Below are positions 8,538 to 17,050 of a DNA stretch of 35,397 nt, one piece after another. The stretch lies in IMG/VR virus record IMGVR_UViG_3300031857_000654, positions 1 to 35,397 of that record; one strand, 5' to 3'. The notes beneath the pieces are model-generated. The model was not told the origin of the DNA. It did no database searches and saw only the letters and a list, made by a program, of their open reading frames with translations. The stretch comes from a virus. A program made the translations under genes and the position numbers. Positions within the stretch are counted from its first letter, which is position 1, and the number at the start of each line of letters is the position of its first letter.

Positions 8538-9463
8538 TGAAATTATTACACATAGGACTTTGCGTTTCTGAAATAGAGAACGGATTTCAAAAAGCATTTA
8601 AAGACGTTTTAGGAAATGAAAATTATTTTGAATTAAGTACAGGCGAACAGCATTTAAATGTAAAGATTTTACAGAAGTTTAATGAATGTAAACCTGACGT
8701 TGTATTTTTTCAAATACAAGCTGAAAATATAGTAGGAAATCAAACCTTTGATTATTTAAAAAGCAATGGTTCTTATGTAATTAATTGGACTGGAGACAAA
8801 AGAAATAGTGTACCACAATGGATGGTTGATGCTGCACCTTTTGTTAGTTTAACAGCTTTCAGTAATATGGAAGATGTAAGAGAAATGCAAAAATTAGGTT
8901 ATGATTCTGAATATCTTGAAATTGGTTATGATGAAAATATTTACAATAGCATTGGCGATTCTTATAATGATTATGAGGTATTGTTTATGGCTAACAATTA
9001 TGGTGCTGGTTATTTTCCATTGTCTGAATATCGAATTAATTTAGCAAAAGAATTAAGTATTAAATTACAAAGTAAATTTGGTTTATTTGGCAATGGATGG
9101 GCAAAAGGAAACGGAAATGCTAATCACTCACAATTTGAGGAAGCTAAATGGTATCGTGGTTGTAAGATTGCTATAAATTGCAGTCATTATAATGTAGCAA
9201 GATATAATTCAGATAGGCTTTTAAGAATTTTAGGAAGCGGAACATTTTGTTTGTCTTATAAACATGCAGAAATGGAACAGGATTATGAAAATTATAAACA
9301 CTTAGTTTATTTTGATTCAATAGAAGATTTAAAAAATAAAATTGATTATTATTTAGAGAATGAAGATGAAAGAAAACAAATTGCTTATAACGGGCAACAA
9401 TTAGTATTAAATAGAAACACATTTAAACATCAAGTAGAAAACATTATAAAATTAGTAAAATGA
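8537..9463 (+). CDS. Glycosyltransferase, CgeB-like (GT-B fold)
   Basis: A 308-residue protein that starts at the last base of the previous stop codon. The N-terminus is a Rossmann-like half (KLLHIGLCVSEIENGFQKA; KPDVVFFQIQAENI). The C-terminal half carries FGNGWAKGNG, KIAINCSHYNVARYNSDRL, and GSGTFCLSYKHAEMEQDY followed by YFDSIEDLKNKIDYYLEN. This 'GWG ... N.S....gf..R.FE.laaG.fll.....' layout is typical of CgeB/glycosyltransferase-1-like enzymes with the donor site in the C-terminal domain. The protein length fits the family. Donor sugar and acceptor cannot be read from the sequence. Confidence 0.75.
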   Translation: MKLLHIGLCVSEIENGFQKAFKDVLGNENYFELSTGEQHLNVKILQKFNECKPDVVFFQIQAENIVGNQTFDYLKSNGSYVINWTGDKRNSVPQWMVDAAPFVSLTAFSNMEDVREMQKLGYDSEYLEIGYDENIYNSIGDSYNDYEVLFMANNYGAGYFPLSEYRINLAKELSIKLQSKFGLFGNGWAKGNGNANHSQFEEAKWYRGCKIAINCSHYNVARYNSDRLLRILGSGTFCLSYKHAEMEQDYENYKHLVYFDSIEDLKNKIDYYLENEDERKQIAYNGQQLVLNRNTFKHQVENIIKLVK

Positions 9464-10200
9464 GAACATTGGGTTTTATGACAATCCATTATGGATTAGA
9501 ATACTTAAAAGAAAGTTTAACATCAATTAAAGACCATGTAGAAGGAATGGTTATCAGTTATGTACATAAGCCTTCGCATGGATTTAAAACAATTTTGAAT
9601 TGTCCTGACAAAGCAGAAGATATTAGAAAAGTTTGTGAGGAAGTTTTAGGAAATAAATTAATTTGGGATGAAGCTGAATTTTATGGAGCAGAAAATATAC
9701 ATAGAAGTGTGGCAAAAAAATATTCACAAGGATTTGATTTAATACTAACTATTGATGCGGACGAAGTGTTTGAGCCTACAGAAATAAATAATGCTTTAAA
9801 TTACGCTTATACGCATAATGAAAGGTATTATGGAATAAATGGCTATCTTAACTTTTGGAGGTGTTTTGATTATGTTTGTTTGGACGGTTTCAGACCAATA
9901 AGGATTGAGAATTTAAATAATCATAATTCATTACAGAATTTAAACTGCCCTTTAACTATTTATCATTTTAGTACAGCACAAAGTAAAGCGGTAATGGAAT
10001 ATAAATACTCATGTTTTGGACATGCTAATGAAATTAAAGCTGATTATTTAGAAAAAGTATTTTACAAATGGACTCCAGAAAATAACTTTGGTGATTTGCA
10101 TCCAGTTTCAATAAACCTATGGAATGCTGTTAAATTTGATAAAAATAAAATGCCTGATTTTCTTAAAAAACATCCTAATTTTGACAAAACTTTAATATGA
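9460..10200 (+). CDS. Glycosyltransferase family 2-like protein
   Basis: A 246-residue protein overlapping the upstream gene by 4 bases (ATGA). It opens with a short GT-A style strand-helix (GFMTIHYGLEYLKESLTSI), and residues ~104-112 read TIDADEVFEP, a DxD motif that would hold the metal and nucleotide-sugar phosphates. A Trp/Tyr-rich acceptor region (YLNFWRCFDYVCLDGFRPI) follows. This is the usual GT-A order, although the N-terminal part is shorter than in many GT2 enzymes. No membrane segment is seen, so it should act in the cytoplasm on a protein, nucleotide or lipid-sugar acceptor. Confidence 0.72.
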   Translation: MRTLGFMTIHYGLEYLKESLTSIKDHVEGMVISYVHKPSHGFKTILNCPDKAEDIRKVCEEVLGNKLIWDEAEFYGAENIHRSVAKKYSQGFDLILTIDADEVFEPTEINNALNYAYTHNERYYGINGYLNFWRCFDYVCLDGFRPIRIENLNNHNSLQNLNCPLTIYHFSTAQSKAVMEYKYSCFGHANEIKADYLEKVFYKWTPENNFGDLHPVSINLWNAVKFDKNKMPDFLKKHPNFDKTLI

Positions 10201-10264
10201 TAATTTATCATTTTTATGATGGAATATTTGAAGTTTGGAAATGTAAATTATATACAATACAACT

Positions 10265-10867
10265 ATGCATGAATTAGCAGCGGTAATAGTCGAAACAAGA
10301 AGGTTAAGTTTATATCAGGTTATAACAGAGCATTTATATTACTTACCTAAATATACAAAGCTTTATATTTTTAGCACAGAAGATAATAGGCACCTACAAG
10401 AAATGCTTAATTGTGAATTTCATGTAGTAGAAATAAATGATATTAGAGGATATAACAAGCTTTTAAAATCAATTGAATTTTGGAATAAAATAAAAGAGGA
10501 AAATATATTAATATTTCAAGAAGATAGCAGGTTATTAAGAGAAGGGATTGAAGATTTTTACCAATATGATTATATTGGAGCATGTTGGAATTTTCACCCT
10601 TTTGTTGGAAATGGTGGTTTATCATTTAGGCATAAATCTGCAATGTTAAAAATATTAGACGTTTGTAATCCTGAAACTGATATGAATGAAGACGTTTTTT
10701 ATGCGTGGGGTTGTAGCTTTTTAAAATTAAATATTGCACCAGTAGAAGTTGCAAATAAATTTAGCTGTGAAACTCAATACCATTTAGGAACTTTAGGCTA
10801 TCATGCAATCGAAAAATATTTAACTTTAGAACAAGTAAACGAAATAAAAAAGCAATATGATAATTAA
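10265..10867 (+). CDS. DUF5672-like glycosyltransferase
   Basis: A 200-residue protein with the DUF5672 pattern in order: ELAAVIVETRR at the start, YNKLLKSIEFW, ILIFQEDSRLLREGIEDF, YDYIGACWNF, and VGNGGLSFRHKSAMLKIL. The QEDS takes the place of the DxD of GT-A enzymes and GNGGLS is the family hallmark. Family members are thought to be glycosyltransferases. The 64-base gap upstream contains a 26-codon frame that starts inside the previous stop (10197) and runs past this ATG, which may only couple translation. The gene belongs to the same operon as its neighbours. Confidence 0.75.
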   Translation: MHELAAVIVETRRLSLYQVITEHLYYLPKYTKLYIFSTEDNRHLQEMLNCEFHVVEINDIRGYNKLLKSIEFWNKIKEENILIFQEDSRLLREGIEDFYQYDYIGACWNFHPFVGNGGLSFRHKSAMLKILDVCNPETDMNEDVFYAWGCSFLKLNIAPVEVANKFSCETQYHLGTLGYHAIEKYLTLEQVNEIKKQYDN

Positions 10868-11609
10868 ACACGCTACATACGTGGATAACCAAGAGGAAAT
10901 AAATTACCCTTTGGAGTTTTTATTGTCAAAATTTTCTGATTTAATTATTTATTGTTCAGATGAAAAAAATTACAATTATTTAAAGTCAAAAGGAATAGAA
11001 TCTAAAATAATAAACCATAAAATTAATGAACCAATAGATATTTCAATTGCTCAAAATAAATGTATTGAAGATATTTTTTTGGATAAATCTGTGGACTTTG
11101 TTATTTGGAATCAGGCAGATATTATTATAACTGAATTAGGTAAACAAGTAATAAATGAATTTTGTATTAAAGAAAATTTAGATAAAACAAAAGCATTAGG
11201 ATTGTTACATATTAAATTATTTCACTTATGTGGTTATTCTTATTTTGGAGTTAATGCAATTGGCAGAAATGCTTATTATAAATATACTGGTGACGGTGCT
11301 TATATTGGCGAAGGCATAAATGATTATACAAAAGATAAATATATTGCTGAAACAATAGATATAGGTTACTTGACAATTAACCAATGTAAAAGGCATTTAT
11401 CAACTCATAAAAATACATGGAAACATAATGATAATATTCATTTATTAAATGATAATGATTTTGTAAAAGAATTTATTAAAAAACATAATTATGAAGGATT
11501 AATAAAAGAAAATTCACAATTTTATTATTTGATTAAAGAAATGAATTTAGAAACAGAATATAAAAAAGTAAAAGAAATAAAAAAGCAATATGAATCAATT
11601 ATTAATTAG
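10857..11609 (+). CDS. Glycosyltransferase-like protein (GT-A type)
   Basis: A 250-residue protein overlapping DUF5672 by 11 bases. The N-terminal half alternates strands and helices (FLLSKFSDLIIYCSDEKNY), and VDFVIWNQADIIITELG contains QAD in the position where GT-A enzymes have DxD. Later come GYSYFGVNAIGRNAYYKY and GDGAYIGEGINDYTKDKYIA, a plausible acceptor and catalytic half with acidic residues. The DxD is altered, so activity is not certain. Lys/Glu/Ile-rich C-terminus. Function inferred mainly from fold pattern and neighbours. Confidence 0.55.
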   Translation: MIIKHATYVDNQEEINYPLEFLLSKFSDLIIYCSDEKNYNYLKSKGIESKIINHKINEPIDISIAQNKCIEDIFLDKSVDFVIWNQADIIITELGKQVINEFCIKENLDKTKALGLLHIKLFHLCGYSYFGVNAIGRNAYYKYTGDGAYIGEGINDYTKDKYIAETIDIGYLTINQCKRHLSTHKNTWKHNDNIHLLNDNDFVKEFIKKHNYEGLIKENSQFYYLIKEMNLETEYKKVKEIKKQYESIIN

Positions 11610-12162
11610 AGACAATTACCAACAAGCTTGTAAAACTCCAAGTGATATAAACGAACATTTAGAAGTTCTTTACGATTTAGCAAAAGAATGTAGCCACATT
11701 ACAGAAATGGGAGTGCGTTCAGTTGTTAGCACATGGGCTTTTATGTACAGAAACCCAAGTGTTTTAATAGGAATAGATTTACATATTCATCCAAACATTG
11801 ATATTGCTTTAAATGCTTATCCTAATTGGAACTTCATACAAGCAGATACGCTTAAAATTGATATAGAGCCTACTGATTTACTTTTTATTGATACCTTACA
11901 TATTTACTCACAACTTAAAAAAGAATTGTTTAAACATGGCTATAAAGCGAAAAAATACATCGTGCTTCATGATACAACTACTTATGGGGCAAGTGATGAA
12001 CCGACTGATTGGCAAACTCCTGAAATCATGGAAAACTACCAAACGGAAAACAAAAAAGGATTGATGCCAGCTGTAAATGAATTTTTAGAAGCAAATAAAG
12101 ATTGGTATATTTACAGACAATATACAAATAACAACGGATTAACTATTTTAAAAAGATTATGA
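11590..12162 (+). CDS. Methyltransferase-like protein (CmcI/Methyltransf_24 type)
   Basis: A 190-residue protein with a SAM-methyltransferase-like core: ITEMGVRSVVSTWAFM (motif I-like, E-G), VLIGIDLHIHPNI (acidic loop after beta-2), NFIQADTLKIDI (ADT) and DLLFIDTLHIYSQLKKEL (post-core DxxH) ending in KYIVLHDTTTYG. The 'LLFIDTxHxY' and 'IVLHDT' steps are typical of the cephalosporin hydroxylase/rhamnosyl O-methyltransferase group, whose members often methylate sugars. Placed among glycosyltransferases, it could methylate the transferred sugar. Overlaps the preceding gene by 20 bases. Confidence 0.68.
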   Translation: MNQLLIRDNYQQACKTPSDINEHLEVLYDLAKECSHITEMGVRSVVSTWAFMYRNPSVLIGIDLHIHPNIDIALNAYPNWNFIQADTLKIDIEPTDLLFIDTLHIYSQLKKELFKHGYKAKKYIVLHDTTTYGASDEPTDWQTPEIMENYQTENKKGLMPAVNEFLEANKDWYIYRQYTNNNGLTILKRL

Positions 12163-12491
12163 ATTTAAAATTTAAAATTAAACAAGAATTTATTACTTGT
12201 GATATTATTACAAAAGATAAATCAGGAAATGATGTTTTAGTAAATCATTTAAACTTTAATGATTACTTTGCAAACTTAATGTTTGTTAGTGGTCAGGGGC
12301 ATTTGATTGAATTGAATCCTTTGTATGATGCACAATTACAGGAAGAAAAAAAAACTTTCGAGCAAATATCGGAAAATGTTATTGCATTAACTTACAATCC
12401 TCTGCAGGTAGGAGAAAACAATTCAGAAGAAATTCCGAAAGAGCAGGAATCAAAGCGGAAACGTGGAAGGCAACAGAAGCCGAAGGTATAA
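12159..12491 (+). CDS. Hypothetical protein, zero-frame partner of GT25
   Basis: 110 residues beginning MNLKFKIKQEFITCDIITKD, with no known domain, ending in a basic tail (KRKRGRQQKPKV). The start overlaps the methyltransferase-like stop by 4 bases (ATGA). Its last ~46 codons overlap, in a different frame, the region that encodes the N-terminus of the GT25 enzyme. At codons 64-65 it runs through an A9 stretch (12346-12354) that can shift ribosomes into the GT25 frame. It may therefore have two products, this 110-residue form and a GT25 fusion. An assembly indel in the A run is the simpler alternative. Confidence 0.55.
   Translation: MNLKFKIKQEFITCDIITKDKSGNDVLVNHLNFNDYFANLMFVSGQGHLIELNPLYDAQLQEEKKTFEQISENVIALTYNPLQVGENNSEEIPKEQESKRKRGRQQKPKV
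12347..12353 (+). other. Candidate -1 frameshift site (A AAA AAA)
   Basis: In the zero frame the bases read as A, then codons AAA AAA, followed by ACT. A -1 slip continues as AAC TTT CGA and enters the GT25 frame. The site lies in nine consecutive A residues, the kind of run that can shift ribosomes, can slip during transcription, or can be miscounted in sequencing. Confidence 0.5.
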
Positions 12492-12958
12492 ATCATAATG
12501 GTTTTTTATTGCCGACTGAAATAGCAACGCTTCGCAGTCATAAGGCAATACTTCAACACTCTTTGAACTTAGGTTTGGAGAGTGTTTTTATTTTAGAAGA
12601 TGACGTTGATTTTACAGATGACTTTATTAATAAATTAAAAGATTGTTTAAAAGAATTGCCTGAAGATTGGGATGGCATCCACTTAGGTGGTTATTCACCT
12701 AATGGAAGTACAGTTAATTATTCAATTATGTTAAATAAGTGTTTTGCAAGTTGGGGCGGTTATGGTTACATAGTAAATAAATCGGCAATTCCGATTATAC
12801 TTCAAGAAATAGAAAACGAAGAAAAACAAATTGATACTTACATTGCTGGCTTAATGCCACAACTAAAATGGTTTAAAACAAAAGAAAAACTTGTTTTGCA
12901 TCCACCTAATCAAAGTACTATATTAAACAAGTGGGTAGATTATAAAGATTTATATTAA
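12353..12958 (+). CDS. Glycosyltransferase family 25, N-terminus reached by frameshift
   Basis: Reading this frame gives a convincing GT25 enzyme: CYCINLQSSAGRRKQF at the start, then SERAGIKAETWKATEAEG, LLPTEIATLRSHKAIL, SVFILEDDVDFTDDF (EDD metal/donor motif), DWDGIHLGGYSP and a C-terminal LHPPNQST. Residues upstream of the in-frame TTG at 12509 are clearly GT25-like, yet between the stop at 12326-12328 and 12509 there is no ATG, GTG or TTG. A -1 slip in the A9 run would fuse it behind the 12159 gene, giving about 266 residues. A shorter form from TTG 12509 would lack the N-terminal strand and probably be inactive. Enzymes of this family transfer sugars onto LPS or protein. Confidence 0.72.
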   Translation, partial: NFRANIGKCYCINLQSSAGRRKQFRRNSERAGIKAETWKATEAEGINHNGFLLPTEIATLRSHKAILQHSLNLGLESVFILEDDVDFTDDFINKLKDCLKELPEDWDGIHLGGYSPNGSTVNYSIMLNKCFASWGGYGYIVNKSAIPIILQEIENEEKQIDTYIAGLMPQLKWFKTKEKLVLHPPNQSTILNKWVDYKDLY

Positions 12959-12985
12959 CTATCTTTACACTTATTTATAATAACT

Positions 12986-12993
12986 TAAATTTG
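12986..12993 (+). promoter_or_regulatory. Possible promoter before portal gene
   Basis: TAAATTTG matches TAnnTTTG and ends 5 bases before the ATG at 12999. The -33 position reads TTTA instead of TTTG. If used, the portal message would be leaderless or nearly so. Confidence 0.35.
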
Positions 12994-12998
12994 AAATC

Positions 12999-14210
12999 AT
13001 GTTTAAACCTCGCACTTTAACGTATAAAAATCGTATTGTTAAAATCACAAAAGATAACAATACAGACTTAATAAAATACGGTGCAAATAATGACTTTCCT
13101 CAAAAGTTAATACAACAATTAGATGAAAGCGGAACTGCAACAGCATGTATTGATGTATTAAGTCAATATATTTATGCTGATGGTTTAGTTAATGAGCAGT
13201 TAGGAGAATTTAAGATTAATGAAAAGCAAACATTTAACGAACTTATTTCAGAAATTACAAGTTACGTTGCGCCTTTTCAGGCTGTTTCTTTGTATGTAAT
13301 GAGGGGTTTAGATGGTAAAGTAAAGGAATTAAAAATTGTACCTTTTGAACAGATAAGAAAAACAGATAGAGGTACTTTTATTATCAATAATACTTTTGGA
13401 AGTAATAAATATAAAAAGGAAAAGGACAAAGAGTTTCCTGCTTTTTATGGTGCAGAAATAACTCCTGAACAATTAAGGGAACACGTTTTAGAGTGGGGTG
13501 AAAATACAGGTGAAATCCTTTATTATTTTAGGAAAAAGCCAATGAAAAATTATTATCCTATTCCAACATTTTATAGTGCAATAGAAGATATTAATACAGA
13601 TAGTGAGAATAGCAAATACGAACTTGAATCAGTAACAAATTCATTTTTACCGAGTGGAATTTTAAACATAGTAGGAAACTATGATAATTCACAGGAAGAT
13701 GAAAACGGAATGACTCAACAGGATTATTTAGATGCTACATTAGAACAATTTACAGGTAATGTAAAAGATGAAACAGGAGCAAGTGGAAGACAAAAGCTTT
13801 TAATATTACAAGCAAAGACAAAAGAGGAACTTGCTGTTTATCAACCATTGAGTAATGAAGGTATTTTAAACGCAATAGAAAACAGCACTAAAAGAGTTGC
13901 TGATAAAGTTGCAAGAGCCTTTGGAGTGCCACCATTTTTAATTGGATTAGGTGGTAATGTAGGTTTCTCAACAAATATAATAGCAGATAATATTGAACTT
14001 TTTAATAATAGAGTTAAAGTATTACAAAGTTTAATTAGTGATGCTTTACATCAATGCTTTCCACAATTAGATTTTACTTTAACTCAATTAAAACCTATTA
14101 AGTTTATTGATAGTAAAATATTAGAAGATTTAACAGTTGATGAACGCAGACAGATAGCTGGTTATGAACCTTTAAATACAAACAATGGCATACAAACCAC
14201 TAATAATTAA
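12999..14210 (+). CDS. Portal protein
   Basis: A 403-residue protein that would form the dodecameric DNA gateway at the capsid vertex. It has the usual order for portals of Bacteroidetes phages: an N-terminal stretch (KYGANNDFPQKLIQQLDESG; TACIDVLSQYIYADGL), a clip/stem region with LKIVPFEQIRKTDRG, a wing region, and ARAFGVPPFLIGLGGN near residue 310 followed by helices. The 'RVAxxFGVPPxLLG' step is a widely shared portal motif. The next gene overlaps its 3' end by 26 bases. It is not beside the terminase, which is unusual for tailed phages. Confidence 0.82.
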   Translation: MFKPRTLTYKNRIVKITKDNNTDLIKYGANNDFPQKLIQQLDESGTATACIDVLSQYIYADGLVNEQLGEFKINEKQTFNELISEITSYVAPFQAVSLYVMRGLDGKVKELKIVPFEQIRKTDRGTFIINNTFGSNKYKKEKDKEFPAFYGAEITPEQLREHVLEWGENTGEILYYFRKKPMKNYYPIPTFYSAIEDINTDSENSKYELESVTNSFLPSGILNIVGNYDNSQEDENGMTQQDYLDATLEQFTGNVKDETGASGRQKLLILQAKTKEELAVYQPLSNEGILNAIENSTKRVADKVARAFGVPPFLIGLGGNVGFSTNIIADNIELFNNRVKVLQSLISDALHQCFPQLDFTLTQLKPIKFIDSKILEDLTVDERRQIAGYEPLNTNNGIQTTNN

Positions 14211-14739
14211 AAGCGACTTTGATGCTTATTGCAGAATGAGTAAGAATATAAAAGATTCTGACTTAGATATTCACATTCGTGATACTCAAGAAGTAGAATT
14301 TGAATCATGGGTTTCAAATGAGTTTTATACTGATTTAATGGATAACCTTGCAACAAAGCCACAATTAACAGCTTTATTTAATGAATACATTAAACCTTTT
14401 TTAGTTTTAGGTTCTTATTATCGTTTCTTATTATGGCATGGTGCTAATGTTAGCCAGTACGGAATAAGACAAAACAATGAAGATACAAGCGTTGAGGTTA
14501 CTGATAAAAGACGTGCTGAATTAATGGGCGATGTTCAAAGCAAAAAGAACGCTTATTTAAATAAATTAAAAGATAAATTATTTAATGATAATTTCACTTA
14601 CGATTCTGTGCAATATAACTTTTATGATACCTATGATAAAAGGGAGTTAATGCAAGAACAAAACATTAGACAATTAGGGCAAAGAAAATTAATTAAAAAA
14701 GGAAGGGGGTTTTGTGGTTATCCGAAGGATTGTTGGTGA
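14185..14739 (+). CDS. Putative head-tail connector (DUF6712-like)
   Basis: A 184-residue protein, largely helical (SDFDAYCRMSKNIKDSDLDI; ALFNEYIKPFLVLGSYYRFL), overlapping the portal gene by 26 bases. The pattern is that of a DUF6712-type protein found directly after portals in Bacteroidetes phages; these are thought to join head and tail. No catalytic motif. The C-terminal codons for Lys-Lys-Gly-Arg-Gly create a purine-rich stretch that lies just before the start of the next gene. Confidence 0.55.
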   Translation: MAYKPLIIKSDFDAYCRMSKNIKDSDLDIHIRDTQEVEFESWVSNEFYTDLMDNLATKPQLTALFNEYIKPFLVLGSYYRFLLWHGANVSQYGIRQNNEDTSVEVTDKRRAELMGDVQSKKNAYLNKLKDKLFNDNFTYDSVQYNFYDTYDKRELMQEQNIRQLGQRKLIKKGRGFCGYPKDCW

Positions 14740-15049
14740 TACTTATCCAGTAAAAATTCAGATACTTTCTGAAGATGGCACTGCATTCAATTTAACAGGG
14801 TGCACTTGCTTTTTTACTGTTAAGAAAAGATATGAAGATACAGATGCACAAGCTTTAATTAGTTTGAGTACAACTACTCATGTAACAGCTTTGGAAGGAA
14901 TTACAGAATTTACTATGACTTCTGCAAATACAAGTTTGGTTGGTTTGTTTCTTTATGATGTAAAAGTAAAAGACACAAATAATATTATTTATTCTGTTAT
15001 TACTGATAAAATTATTTTTGAAAATCACGTTACAATAAGAACTTCATGA
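14714..15049 (+). CDS. Small beta-sandwich protein (BppU N-terminal/baseplate-like)
   Basis: A 111-residue beta-rich protein: RRIVGDTYPVKIQILSEDG, LTGCTCFFTVKKRYEDTDAQ, VGLFLYDVKVKD, IIYSVITDKIIFENHVT. This alternation resembles the N-terminal domain of baseplate upper protein BppU and related fibre-anchoring modules. The GTG start at 14714 is preceded by GGAAGGGGG (14701-14709), an unusually purine-rich stretch for this genome that could help place the ribosome. It lies between the connector and the long fibre, so it may anchor the fibre. Confidence 0.55.
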   Translation: MVIRRIVGDTYPVKIQILSEDGTAFNLTGCTCFFTVKKRYEDTDAQALISLSTTTHVTALEGITEFTMTSANTSLVGLFLYDVKVKDTNNIIYSVITDKIIFENHVTIRTS

Positions 15050-16767
15050 CACCTTATAAGCTTAAAATATTAAATGGGGTGTTGAAGTTAAAATCATTTG
15101 CGGATGTGGTTTTAAATATCTTTGGAATAAAGGATTTAGGAACTCAAACTGGAAATGTTAATGATGGCTTAATAGATTGGAGCATTCAGCATTTAACAAA
15201 GACTACAGCGCAATGGAATGCCGATACAACAACTATTTTATTAAAGGGGCAGTTAGGTATAGAAGATACAGTTAATACTTCATTTAAACTTAAAATAGGT
15301 AATGGCACTAATTTATGGAGTGCTTTGTCTTACGTTGGTGGTGGTGCTGGTGGAAGTCAAGATTTACAAAGCGTTACTGACTTAGGTTCAACAACAACAA
15401 ACGCAATTAATACAGGCGGTGTTACAAGTGATTATTTACAATTAGATACAACAGCAACAAATACAAATGCAGTTGGTAAAGTAGTTTGGAATGATACTTT
15501 AGGAACTGGTGAAATAGGTTTAAAAGGCGGTAACATCAATGCAAAATTAGCACAGGATTTATACGCAAGAGTAGTTAATAAAACAACTCAAAATTTATTA
15601 AGAGCAAATTACCAAGCTGTAAAAGTTCAAAGCGCACAGGGGCAAAGATTAGCAGTAAATTTTGCACAAGCTAATAATGATTTAAACAGCGCAGATACAA
15701 TTGGAATAGTTGCTGAAAATATAAATAATAATCAGGAAGGTTTTGTAATTACAGTTGGGCAGATAGAAAACTTAGATACAACAGGAACTTTACAGGGTGA
15801 AACGTGGACTGATGGCGATGTTATTTATTTAAGTCCAACAACTGCTGGAAGCTTAACAAATATAAAACCTGATGGAAGTACTGGTCATATTGTTGTTATT
15901 GGTTATGTGGAATATGCTCATCAAAACAATGGTAAGATTTATGTTAAGATAATGAACGGTTGGGAATTATCGGAGCTTCATGATTGTTATATTTCAAGTC
16001 TTTCAAATAATCAAATATTAACTTATGAAAGTTCAACAGACTTATGGAAGAATAAATCAGTTGCAACTGCATTAGGTTACACTCCTGAAAATATAGCAAA
16101 TAAAGGTGTTGCAAATGGTTATGCTCCATTAGAAAGTGATTCTAAAATAGATGCGGCTTATTTACCAAGTTATGTAAGTGATGTTTTAGAATATGCAAAC
16201 TTAGCAGCGTTTCCTGTGACTGGAGCATCAAATAAAATTTATGTAGCTTTAGATACTAATAAGGTTTACAGATGGTCAGGAAGTGTTTATATAGAAGTTT
16301 CAGCAAATAGTGGAGTTTGGGGTGCAATAACAGGAACAATTACTAACCAAACAGACTTAGTAAGTTATGTAAAGGGTTATTCACTACAAATGATTTGTAC
16401 GAGTTCGATTAATTTAGCCGATAATCAAAATTATTTTATTGGTTCAATTCAAACAGTACCATTTACAACTGATACAAATACGAGGTTAATTTGCCCTAAA
16501 AGCGGAACAATTAAATCGGTTGTATTTTCTTCAAGACAAACATTCGGAAGTGGCGAAAGTTCAACTCTTGCATTAGGAGTTAATGGTTCTTATACTAACA
16601 TATCAACAAGTATTTTATTTAATAGTAATCCATTAAATAATTCTTTAATAACAGGACTTTCAAGAAGTGTAAATGCAGGTGATTATATTACTTTAAGATT
16701 ACAAACACCAGCATGGGTAACAAATCCAATAGCTGTTTCAATTAATTGTATAATTTATATAGAATAA
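15046..16767 (+). CDS. Tail fibre or spike protein
   Basis: A 573-residue Gly/Ala/Thr/Asn-rich protein. An N-terminal region (TTTILLKGQLGIEDTVN; FKLKIGNGTNLWSAL) is a repeated fibre-head module seen in many phage fibres ('kiGdGxxxwxxLpy'). The middle carries AALGYTPENIANKGVANGYA followed by LDSDSKIDAAYLP-like sequence, the 'ALGYTPEN.ANKG..NGYAPL' repeat of receptor-binding fibres. The C-terminus is beta-rich with FSSRQTFGSGESSTLALG. It would sit at the tail tip and bind host surface glycans. Confidence 0.78.
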   Translation: MTPYKLKILNGVLKLKSFADVVLNIFGIKDLGTQTGNVNDGLIDWSIQHLTKTTAQWNADTTTILLKGQLGIEDTVNTSFKLKIGNGTNLWSALSYVGGGAGGSQDLQSVTDLGSTTTNAINTGGVTSDYLQLDTTATNTNAVGKVVWNDTLGTGEIGLKGGNINAKLAQDLYARVVNKTTQNLLRANYQAVKVQSAQGQRLAVNFAQANNDLNSADTIGIVAENINNNQEGFVITVGQIENLDTTGTLQGETWTDGDVIYLSPTTAGSLTNIKPDGSTGHIVVIGYVEYAHQNNGKIYVKIMNGWELSELHDCYISSLSNNQILTYESSTDLWKNKSVATALGYTPENIANKGVANGYAPLESDSKIDAAYLPSYVSDVLEYANLAAFPVTGASNKIYVALDTNKVYRWSGSVYIEVSANSGVWGAITGTITNQTDLVSYVKGYSLQMICTSSINLADNQNYFIGSIQTVPFTTDTNTRLICPKSGTIKSVVFSSRQTFGSGESSTLALGVNGSYTNISTSILFNSNPLNNSLITGLSRSVNAGDYITLRLQTPAWVTNPIAVSINCIIYIE

Positions 16768-16771
16768 AAAA

Positions 16772-17050
16772 ATGATAACATTCGCAAATAGAGCAGGAGT
16801 TTCAGGAGGTTCGGAACTTATTGCAGATACAAACGCAAGAACAGGAAAACAAATATGTGCTTTTTATGTTCGTGAAGATACAGTTGTAAGTGTTGCAACT
16901 GGAGGAGGTAATAATTATTTAACTTCATTAGGTTTAAGTGGAAAAACTTTAAAAGCTGGTGATACTTATTATTTGCCTTACTTTGAATATATCACAGCAA
17001 TTACTTTAACAAGCGGAAGTATAATTGCTTATTTAGAAAAAAATATATGA
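16772..17050 (+). CDS. Small beta-rich structural protein
   Basis: 92 residues (MITFANRAGVSGGSELIADT; TLKAGDTYYLPYFEYITAIT), Gly-rich and probably all beta. It follows the fibre by four bases and overlaps the adhesin-like gene by four. I do not recognise the family. Position suggests a fibre cap, fibre chaperone or minor virion protein. Confidence 0.5.
   Translation: MITFANRAGVSGGSELIADTNARTGKQICAFYVREDTVVSVATGGGNNYLTSLGLSGKTLKAGDTYYLPYFEYITAITLTSGSIIAYLEKNI

Noticed and set aside
10197-10277. 26-codon frame between the GT2-like and DUF5672 genes
   Set aside because: Starts within the previous stop (ATGA) and runs past the next start. May couple translation, but too short and unsupported to call a gene.
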